From NCBI GenBank assembly GCA_047638515.1, contig JBLIME010000162.1, forward strand, positions 1 to 6,134: a stretch of 6,134 nt of DNA, read 5' to 3'. Source of the stretch: CANLBN01 sp047638515. GTDB lineage: Bacteria > Pseudomonadota > Gammaproteobacteria > Pseudomonadales > Cellvibrionaceae. Below, piece after piece: positions 1 through 5,613 of this stretch. Position numbers and translations under genes: made by a program. Within the stretch, counting starts at the first letter, position 1. Each line of letters opens with the position of its first letter. A model generated the notes under the pieces. It was not told where the DNA came from and did not search any database. It saw only the letters and a list, made by a program, of their open reading frames with translations.

Positions 1-510
1 TAAATTATGTGGGCTTTCAAGTTCGATCGATTCGCTATAATCACTGTCGTTGAAATACTTAACAAAGCCTGGAGCACGGATCAAGTTAGTAATGTGCTGG
101 CCTTTGTCTGTATCGACTTTTAACCCTAATAAGCGACAAGATGCGCGGTTAAAACCCGTCATACAACCCATTTTATCGACAATCAGTACACCATCGTGGA
201 GAGATTCAATGCCTTGGGTGATCCGCTTGATTTGCTTATTTTTTTTAGCAATTTTTTTGTTTAACTGCCTCTCCCGCCGACGCAGAATATCAGCACTGTA
301 GCCAACTAATCCGCTATCTTGAGGCGCTGGACCTTCGTTATTACTCCAACGAAAAAGTTCATTTAAACGCCTAAACATTAACAACTGAGAAACCATTAAG
401 CCGACAAAAGCACCCCAAAAAGGCTGTTCAAAAGACATGCCTGCGGCTGTTGCGAGTGCAACAATTAATACAAAGCGTAAAAGCTCACGCTGCCAAGCTA
501 GTTGCTGCAA
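1..510 (-). CDS. phoR: Phosphate regulon sensor histidine kinase PhoR, N-terminal part (C-terminus beyond window)
   Basis: Inner-membrane sensor kinase that phosphorylates PhoB when phosphate is scarce and, in the known system, takes its signal through PhoU and the Pst transporter. Only the first 170 residues are present. They begin LQQLAWQREL and contain two hydrophobic segments (about 13-27 and 31-46) with almost no periplasmic loop, as in E. coli PhoR. A basic linker follows (about 76-98, RRRERQLNKK and onward), then a PAS domain from about residue 97 (GIESLHDGVLIVD, then HITNLIRAPGF). This order and the ITNLIRAPGF stretch match PhoR. The DHp and ATPase domains, including the phosphorylated His, lie off the left edge. 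The start is TTG at 510: an AAAGGA ribosome site sits 9 bases upstream, and the first ATG in frame (residue 25) would destroy the first membrane segment. The gene begins 23 bases after the phoB stop, so the two are very likely co-transcribed. Confidence 0.93.
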   Translation of the reverse strand, partial: MQQLAWQRELLRFVLIVALATAAGMSFEQPFWGAFVGLMVSQLLMFRRLNELFRWSNNEGPAPQDSGLVGYSADILRRRERQLNKKIAKKNKQIKRITQGIESLHDGVLIVDKMGCMTGFNRASCRLLGLKVDTDKGQHITNLIRAPGFVKYFNDSDYSESIELESPHNL

Positions 511-519
511 AATATGGCG

Positions 520-525
520 TCCTTT
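520..525 (-). promoter_or_regulatory. Ribosome binding site of phoR (supports TTG start)
   Basis: AAAGGA lies 9 bases before the TTG at 510, in the short gap after the phoB stop codon. No ATG within range fits this site, so it decides the start in favour of the TTG. The other in-frame TTG (528-526) has no comparable site at a useful distance. Confidence 0.75.
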
Positions 526-533
526 CAACGTTA

Positions 534-1235
534 TTAATACTTAAAGTCTGCAGCCGAAAAGCGATACCCTGCCCCTCGTACTGTTTGAATCATAGTGTCA
601 TGATTCAGTACCGATATACTTTTACGTAAACGACGAATATGCACATCGACGGTTCTATCTTCTACGTAAACATTGCCACCCCAAACTCGGTCGAGCAATT
701 GTTCACGAGAGTATACGCGTTCTGGGTGCAACATAAAAAACTCTAGCAGACGAAATTCAATCGGCCCTAAACTTAATGCACCCCCAGCGATACTCGCTTT
801 TTTAGCAGAGCGATCTAATACAAGTTGCCCAGCGGTTAGGCCTTTACCTTCTGTATCGGCATGACCTCGACGCAATACCGCTTTAATCCGCGCCAATAGC
901 TCTCTGGGAGAAAAGGGTTTCACCACATAATCATCAATACCGGCATCAAACCCTTTAATCTTAGCGTCTTCATCTGATTTAGCGGTTAATAAAATAATGG
1001 GGATTTCAGCAGTATTCTCTTCGCGCTTAAGCCGTTGAGCTAACTCAATACCTGTCATCATTGGCATCATCCAGTCGGCTAATATCAAATCTGGAGCTGT
1101 CTCCAGCACCATTTGATAGGCAATTTGGCCATTGGCCGCACGCTTAACCTGATAACCCGCCATTTCTAAGCTGGTCATAATCATCTCGGCGATCGCTTGC
1201 TCATCTTCTACGACTAATATAGTAGCGCTAGCCAT
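534..1235 (-). CDS. phoB: Phosphate regulon response regulator PhoB
   Basis: OmpR-family transcription factor that, once phosphorylated by PhoR, binds Pho boxes and activates phosphate-starvation genes. It has 233 residues (E. coli PhoB has 229). The receiver domain (about 4-122) has the acidic pocket E10-D11-E12, phospho-acceptor D54 in LADWMMP, switch T84 in LLTAK and K106 in VVKPFSP. The winged-helix domain (about 130-230) ends in VQTVRG-like QTVRGAGYRFS. Its recognition helix, EDRTVDVHIRRLRK at 192-205, agrees with E. coli PhoB as I remember it, so the same DNA site should be recognised. I chose ATG at 1235 because the protein then starts MASATILVVEDE like its relatives, with GGAG 4 bases upstream. 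The frame is open to a TTG at 1253, which would add six residues but has no ribosome site. A Pho box upstream points to autoregulation, and phoR follows 23 bases downstream. Confidence 0.97.
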   Translation of the reverse strand: MASATILVVEDEQAIAEMIMTSLEMAGYQVKRAANGQIAYQMVLETAPDLILADWMMPMMTGIELAQRLKREENTAEIPIILLTAKSDEDAKIKGFDAGIDDYVVKPFSPRELLARIKAVLRRGHADTEGKGLTAGQLVLDRSAKKASIAGGALSLGPIEFRLLEFFMLHPERVYSREQLLDRVWGGNVYVEDRTVDVHIRRLRKSISVLNHDTMIQTVRGAGYRFSAADFKY

Positions 1236-1239
1236 AATG

Positions 1240-1243
1240 CTCC
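1240..1243 (-). promoter_or_regulatory. Ribosome binding site of phoB
   Basis: GGAG (within TTGGAG) lies 4 bases before ATG 1235. The spacing is short but usable. It favours the ATG over the TTG at 1253, which lies upstream of this site and has nothing similar of its own. Confidence 0.6.
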
Positions 1244-1255
1244 AATTGTACAAAA

Positions 1256-1261
1256 GTTAAC
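1256..1261 (-). promoter_or_regulatory. Candidate -10 element of the Pho-box promoter
   Basis: GTTAAC begins 10 bases after the Pho box, the position the -10 element takes in E. coli PhoB-activated promoters, where the box replaces the -35. The hexamer matches TATAAT at only three positions, so the placement rests mainly on spacing. A better-looking TACAAT lies further downstream (about 1245-1250), but it would start transcription inside the ribosome site. Confidence 0.3.
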
Positions 1262-1271
1262 TCAATAGAGT

Positions 1272-1289
1272 GTGACAGTTTTATGAAGT
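1272..1289 (-). promoter_or_regulatory. Pho box (PhoB binding site) upstream of phoBR
   Basis: Read on the minus strand the site is ACTTCAT-AAAA-CTGTCAC. The consensus is two CTGTCAT direct repeats separated by four A/T bases. The phoB-proximal half matches at 6 of 7 positions, with the common C as last base, the linker is all A, and the distal half matches at 4 of 7 (TCAT). The box ends 36 bases before the phoB ATG and overlaps the last codons and TAA stop (1283-1281) of the upstream GTPase gene. PhoB in this window keeps the standard recognition helix, so binding and positive autoregulation of phoBR under phosphate limitation are the likely result. The site is seen directly in the sequence; its activity is inferred. 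Confidence 0.82.
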
Positions 1290-2309
1290 TTGACTAGCAC
1301 TTTTATGCTGCGCAGATTCAAGCAAACAGTTCAAAAGTGCCTTTTCTAGTATGTCCTTATCCAAAGGCTGATTATGAATTATTTCAATGCGACTCTGTTG
1401 CAATTTCCGGGTCGGCATTTCAGTCAAAACCTGATTTTTTACATTCATCACTCGAGTACCTTGATGAGTAATAAGCAAGCCTTTGAAGCGCTCTACCTTC
1501 AACTGCGTCAACCATTCTGTTAAAGCGTGATGATCAAAAACCTGATCCTCGGCTAGCAACCAACCTAAAGAATAATAACCCATACCTTGGTTTTCAAAGG
1601 CTTGATAATCTTGCCCAGACTCTAAACTAACAAGCTTGATGATTTTTTCTTTACTCGTAGAAGAATGATGATGAGCGTGCTGACTCGATTTACCGGGGCG
1701 ATTTTGATTACACTCAACATCAAGAAACTCAAGATTAAATTCTCCCTGCTCCACCCAACCCAATGCCGTTTTAACCGGCTGAATAGACTGAGCGAATTGA
1801 TAAAAGTTTTCTTTATCTTGCTCATTACACGAATCTGTTTTATTCGCCACCAATACATCCGCTAAATAACATTGGTCATTAAATGTTTCATGCTGTTGAT
1901 AACGAGGGTCTTCTAATTGTCTTGGATCAAGTAAACAAATGGCAGCCCTAAGCTCAATATGCTGTTGATATTTTTTCGAGGTCAAGGTGCGTATTAGATT
2001 TTTCGGATGACCTAGACCTGTAGGCTCAATTAATATTCGATCGAGCTTTTGCTGAGTAATAAGATTTTCCAGGGCGGCTTGAAAAGGTATGCCTGATACA
2101 CAACACAGGCAACCTCCTGGCACCTCACTAATAACCATACCCGACTCGGCAGAAAGAATGGCGCCATCAATGCCAACTTCACCAAATTCATTCACTAATA
2201 CTGCCCACTTTTCATTCGTCGGTTTTTTCTTCAATATATTCAATATTGAGGTTGTTTTACCAACCCCCAAAAAGCCCATGATAATATTGACGATGATCTT
2301 TTTTGCCAT
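1281..2309 (-). CDS. COG0523/CobW-family G3E GTPase, probable zinc or other metal chaperone
   Basis: P-loop GTPase of the family including YjiA, YeiR and ZNG1, thought to use GTP hydrolysis to deliver metal to client proteins. The 342 residues carry Walker A GFLGVGKT (12-19), switch-like NEFGEVGID (40-48), the family metal motif GGCLCC with C67, C69 and C70, a Walker B-like stretch ending EPTG (95-98), and the base-recognition motif NKTD (156-159). A His-rich insert, HAHHH (211-215), separates the GTPase core from the CobW C-terminal domain (about 222-320), which includes RFKGLL and the GTRVMNV stretch. The ATG at 2309 has a purine-rich GAGAG ribosome site about 5 bases upstream. The gene lies 44 bases after ybbP and 45 before phoB on the same strand, with the phoB Pho box over its stop. 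Nothing nearby is cobalamin synthesis, so a B12 role (CobW proper) is unlikely. The actual metal and client cannot be told from the sequence. Confidence 0.9.
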   Translation of the reverse strand: MAKKIIVNIIMGFLGVGKTTSILNILKKKPTNEKWAVLVNEFGEVGIDGAILSAESGMVISEVPGGCLCCVSGIPFQAALENLITQQKLDRILIEPTGLGHPKNLIRTLTSKKYQQHIELRAAICLLDPRQLEDPRYQQHETFNDQCYLADVLVANKTDSCNEQDKENFYQFAQSIQPVKTALGWVEQGEFNLEFLDVECNQNRPGKSSQHAHHHSSTSKEKIIKLVSLESGQDYQAFENQGMGYYSLGWLLAEDQVFDHHALTEWLTQLKVERFKGLLITHQGTRVMNVKNQVLTEMPTRKLQQSRIEIIHNQPLDKDILEKALLNCLLESAQHKSASQTS

Positions 2310-2337
2310 ATTTCTCTCAAAATATTATTGCAAGCGT

Positions 2338-2350
2338 CTAAAGACTTTAG
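2338..2350. repeat. 13-base perfect palindrome in the ybbP-GTPase gap
   Basis: CTAAAG and CTTTAG are perfect inverted arms around one central base, in the 44-base gap between the ybbP stop and the GTPase start. No run of T follows it on the minus strand, so it does not look like a factor-independent terminator. It is placed where an operator for the GTPase gene could sit, but it is short and AT-rich and may be chance. Confidence 0.3.
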
Positions 2351-2353
2351 TCT

Positions 2354-4852
2354 CTAGAGCTTTCTTAAAATAACCAGTGGTGGTTGATTAATAACGCTTC
2401 TCAAATTTCGATTTGCCAATGTAGAAATCAAGATAGCCGACACTGCCGGTAGCCAAAACCAATAACTTAAATGCCATGGGTATTCTAATTCAAATAGTCG
2501 TTGATATAAAATCCAACAAATAATTTCAGCCCCGGCCACCGCAATAATACCCGCTAACGCGCCCATCAATATAAATTCAAACCATTGCATTAATTGCAGC
2601 TGCTGACGTTTTGCACCTAAGGTTCTCAATACAGCACCTTGCTGTAAGCGATCATCAAGACTCGAATGCAGCGCTGCCAGTAATACTAAAATCCCCGCCA
2701 GTAACACTAAAATCAATAAATATTCCACCGCCAAGGTAACCTGACCTAAAAGGTTTTGAACTTGTATTAATACCTGGCTCATATCTAATAAAGTGATGCC
2801 TGGGTAAGTGCGAATTATAGGGGTAAGTTGTTTACTATTCTCGACAGGCACATAAAAGCTGGTTAAATAATTAAGCGGTAGCTTTTCTAACAAATCGACT
2901 GAGAATAAAATGTAAAAATTAGGCTTCATGCTGCCCCAGTCAACTTTACGCAAACTAGCAATACTGGCGCTGACTTCTTGACCGCCAATATCGAAAATAA
3001 GTTGATCTCCCAACTTAAGCTTTAAACGCTGCGCCAATCCTTCGGCAATGGATACCTCAGCCATTGAGTCTTGAGTGAACCAACGGCCTTCAGTAATAAT
3101 ATTGCCGATCGGTAACTCTTTTCCGCCACTCAGCACTAAATCACGTTGTAACGCCCGATCTTGAGAATACACAGCATCGTCTTTAACAGCGACATCATTG
3201 ATAACCGTCAAACGCCCAGGCACCATAGGGAAAGCGGTGGAAACCGTAAAACCGGCACTTTCTAAGTCTTGCTGATAACCATCTACTTGATAGCCTTGAA
3301 TGTTCATAGCAAAATAATTGGCACTGTCTTGAGGTAAGTTTTTTTGCCAATCCTCTAATAAATCATTACGGACTATCGCGATAATAAGCATGACCATTAA
3401 CGTCAATGAAAACGCCAATATTTGAATAGAGGTTCGATTTCGATCACGATTAATTTGCTGCCAGGCAAAGCGCAAACTCATCGACAACTTAGCTTTGGGT
3501 ATGACCTTATCCGCGGTAAACAGTAATAACCGCAGCGCAAACAAGAGTGCTAACAAAATAACGAACCCCCCCACAATGATAATGACCGTCATTGCAAGAT
3601 TCTGGCTAAACCAGTAATTAAGAAGCGCCATCATCGCTAAACCTAATCCATAGATAGCCCAGCTATTCCAAGCCATAGGCTCTAATTCGCGTCGTAAGAC
3701 ACGTAAAGGGGATACTCGACCCAGTCGTAACAATGGTGGTAAAGCAAACCCTATCAACGTAACTGGCGCCGTTAAACTCGCAATAAACCAGGCAGAATAA
3801 CCGGCACTGGGTAAGCTAGCATCCGCAGCGCCTTTATTAAACGCGGTGGCTAATAACTGAGTTAGAAATTCCTGTCCCCCATAGCCGAGCAGCAAACCTA
3901 TTGCACTGGTGAAAAGAGCGAGGAACATGAGCTGATAAAGATACAAGCGCGTCACATAGCGTCGACTGGCACCTAAGGTTCTTAATAAAGCACTGCTATC
4001 ATAGTGATGGCGAGCATAATCTTGAGCCGCCATGGCAATCGCGATACCGGCAAGAATAATGGCCAGCATAGCCGCTAGGGATAAGTAGCTGCGTGCCTTA
4101 GCAAGTGAAGCCGCTAATGCCTGGTTGTTATCGGTTAGCGATTCAAAGCTTTGATGGCTGGCCAATAAGGGGTCTAAATTCTGTTTCAAATTTTCTAATG
4201 CTAAATCGTCACCCGCCACTAACATGCGCCAACTTACACGGCTGCCTGGCTGCACCAACTTAGCGGCGGCTACATCCTGCAAGTTCATCATTACCCGCGG
4301 TGATAAGCTATAAAAATTGCCCGCGCGGTCGCTTTCATTGATAAGCACCGCGGTGATTTTTAATGTAATCGCCCCCACCTCGATCACATTCCCTAACTCA
4401 GCGTTTAACAAGGCTAATAAACGCGGTTCTAGCCATACTTGTCCAATGGCAGGTCCTTGCTGCAGCGCTGGATTTTGTTGACTGCCTAGCTGGCCTTTAA
4501 GTGGATAACCCTTAGCGACCGCTTTTACCGCCGCTAAGGCCATTTCATCCCCCAACAAGACAACACTTGGAAACTCTAATGTCGTCGTCGTTTTAAGGCC
4601 TAAATCCTGAGCCTGCTGGTACCAGTCTGGTGAAATTTCCTCACGTGAAAGCAAACGTAAGTCTGCACCCAACAGTTCACTACTTTTATTTAACATAGCG
4701 CTATCAAGACGCTGACTAAAAACGCTGATAATCGTTGCTGAACTGACCGCTAAGATCAATGCCAGCATAATCACGGTCATTTTTCCTGCACGAATCTCTG
4801 CAAGTAATAACCGCAGGCTCAGCAGGGAAAGCTGGATAGAGTTGACCTTCAT
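2354..4852 (-). CDS. ybbP: ABC transporter permease, YbbP family (FtsX/MacB-type, 832 aa)
   Basis: Inner-membrane permease partnering the YbbA ATPase, of the MacB/LolCE mechanotransmission type. The 832 residues compare with about 804 in E. coli. About ten membrane segments can be read: 24-45, 256-275, 305-325, 352-372, 398-415, 420-447, 476-496, 708-729, 755-780 and 793-815. Two extracytoplasmic domains lie at about 46-255 and 497-705. The FtsX half-domain occurs twice, each with the same cytoplasmic motif after a membrane segment: LLRTLGASRR (289-298) and VLRTLGAKRQ (741-750). The extra segments between the halves are typical of the YbbP/COG3127 architecture and differ from single-copy LolC or MacB. 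Its start codon overlaps the ybbA stop as ATGA, which indicates translational coupling. TesA, encoded next door, is a plausible periplasmic partner. No truncation or frameshift is visible. The transported substrate is not shown by the sequence; lipids or other hydrophobic compounds are an inference from the family. Confidence 0.94.
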   Translation of the reverse strand: MKVNSIQLSLLSLRLLLAEIRAGKMTVIMLALILAVSSATIISVFSQRLDSAMLNKSSELLGADLRLLSREEISPDWYQQAQDLGLKTTTTLEFPSVVLLGDEMALAAVKAVAKGYPLKGQLGSQQNPALQQGPAIGQVWLEPRLLALLNAELGNVIEVGAITLKITAVLINESDRAGNFYSLSPRVMMNLQDVAAAKLVQPGSRVSWRMLVAGDDLALENLKQNLDPLLASHQSFESLTDNNQALAASLAKARSYLSLAAMLAIILAGIAIAMAAQDYARHHYDSSALLRTLGASRRYVTRLYLYQLMFLALFTSAIGLLLGYGGQEFLTQLLATAFNKGAADASLPSAGYSAWFIASLTAPVTLIGFALPPLLRLGRVSPLRVLRRELEPMAWNSWAIYGLGLAMMALLNYWFSQNLAMTVIIIVGGFVILLALLFALRLLLFTADKVIPKAKLSMSLRFAWQQINRDRNRTSIQILAFSLTLMVMLIIAIVRNDLLEDWQKNLPQDSANYFAMNIQGYQVDGYQQDLESAGFTVSTAFPMVPGRLTVINDVAVKDDAVYSQDRALQRDLVLSGGKELPIGNIITEGRWFTQDSMAEVSIAEGLAQRLKLKLGDQLIFDIGGQEVSASIASLRKVDWGSMKPNFYILFSVDLLEKLPLNYLTSFYVPVENSKQLTPIIRTYPGITLLDMSQVLIQVQNLLGQVTLAVEYLLILVLLAGILVLLAALHSSLDDRLQQGAVLRTLGAKRQQLQLMQWFEFILMGALAGIIAVAGAEIICWILYQRLFELEYPWHLSYWFWLPAVSAILISTLANRNLRSVINQPPLVILRKL

Positions 4853-5613
4853 GCATCAGCTCCTTGCAGTGAGTCCTTTATTTCACCCAACTCACGCTCA
4901 TTAACGGCATCATTAACAATCATACCGTCTTCAATATGAATACTGCGTTGGCAGCGCTGCGCTAAATGCTCATCATGGGTCACTAAGACTAAGCTGGTTT
5001 GATTCTGCTGATTGAACTCGAACAATAAATCAATAATGCTCTTACCCGTCTTACGGTCTAAGTTACCCGTTGGCTCATCCGCAAATAACACAGAAGGCTG
5101 ACATGCAAAGGCACGCGCGATGGCAACTCTTTGCTGCTCACCGCCGGATAACTGAGTTGGGTAATGCTGCATACGATGACCCAAACCCACTTTATCTAAC
5201 CATTGCTGGGCTAATGCTTGGCATTCTTTAAGCGAATACTGTTGAGTCATTTCAAGGGGTAGACGGACATTCTCTAACGCCGTCAATGCCGGTAATAACT
5301 GAAAATTCTGAAAAACAAAGCCAACACCCTCTGCACGCACTGCGGCTCGCTGATCTTCATCTAAAGAGTGCAGCGCTTGGCCGTTGAGCCAAACTTCGCC
5401 AGACGTCGCCTGATCTAAACCGGCCATGATTCCCAATAGCGTTGATTTGCCACTGCCTGATGCACCCACAATGGCCAAACTTTCGCCGTGCTTGATCTCA
5501 AGATCTAACCCTTGCAGAATGGTTAACTCATCTGAGCCCGTTTTTACCTTTTTCACGACATTTTTAAGATTTAATAAAGGAAGCTGCTGTTCATGTTCGA
5601 TTTTCGTATTCAT
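4849..5613 (-). CDS. ybbA: ABC transporter ATP-binding protein, YbbA (LolD/MacB-type)
   Basis: Cytoplasmic ATPase that drives YbbP. Numbered from ATG 5613 it has 254 residues, with Walker A GASGSGKST (50-58), Q-loop Q102 in VFQNFQLLPALTALENV (typical of the LolD/MacB group), signature LSGGE (155-159), Walker B LFADEP with catalytic E180, D-loop NLD, and switch H213 in LVTHD. All catalytic positions are intact. An upstream in-frame TTG (5616) is an alternative start: the AAGG site at 5628-5625 is 8 bases from the TTG and 11 from the ATG, so the choice is not settled, though the difference is one residue. The stop overlaps the ybbP start by four bases. The 5' end overlaps the divergent tesA start by 21 to 24 bases. 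The pairing with ybbP and tesA makes YbbA more likely than LolD, whose gene normally sits with lolC/lolE. Confidence 0.95.
   Translation of the reverse strand: MNTKIEHEQQLPLLNLKNVVKKVKTGSDELTILQGLDLEIKHGESLAIVGASGSGKSTLLGIMAGLDQATSGEVWLNGQALHSLDEDQRAAVRAEGVGFVFQNFQLLPALTALENVRLPLEMTQQYSLKECQALAQQWLDKVGLGHRMQHYPTQLSGGEQQRVAIARAFACQPSVLFADEPTGNLDRKTGKSIIDLLFEFNQQNQTSLVLVTHDEHLAQRCQRSIHIEDGMIVNDAVNERELGEIKDSLQGADA
5578..5583 (+). promoter_or_regulatory. Ribosome binding site of tesA, inside the ybbA coding sequence
   Basis: AGGAAG lies 9 bases before the tesA ATG at 5593 and falls within the antisense of the first ybbA codons. It supports the tesA start. A weak TTTACC / TAAGAT pair with 16-base spacing (5543-5548 and 5565-5570) lies upstream but would leave a very short leader, so I do not call it as the promoter. 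Confidence 0.65.

Noticed and set aside
50..301. Plus-strand open frame of 83 codons opposite phoR
   Set aside because: It lies antisense to the PhoR linker and PAS coding region, has no ribosome site of note and encodes no recognisable protein.
673..864. Plus-strand open frame of 63 codons opposite phoB
   Set aside because: It is a shadow of the highly conserved PhoB winged-helix region and resembles no known protein.
1236..1253. Longer PhoB starting at TTG 1253
   Set aside because: The six extra residues are not expected in PhoB and there is no ribosome site upstream of that codon.
1622..1865. Short open frames on both strands inside the GTPase gene
   Set aside because: Both lie entirely within the GTPase coding sequence in other frames and follow its AT-rich linker; the GTPase motifs on either side show that frame is the real one.
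1281..2309. Naming the GTPase cobW, a cobalamin biosynthesis gene
   Set aside because: No cobalamin genes are nearby, and the CxCC plus His-rich layout fits the wider COG0523 metallochaperone group, so no symbol is given.
2310..2335. Possible Zur box upstream of the GTPase gene (AT-rich CAATAATATTTTG)
   Set aside because: It is only an imperfect palindrome and does not match the gammaproteobacterial Zur consensus as I know it; AT-richness explains it.
2336..2353. Factor-independent terminator after ybbP
   Set aside because: The palindrome there is AT-rich with a one-base centre and no following run of T on the minus strand.
2089..2373. Plus-strand open frame of 94 codons opposite the GTPase start
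   Set aside because: It is antisense to the Walker A and CxCC coding region, and no family features are visible.
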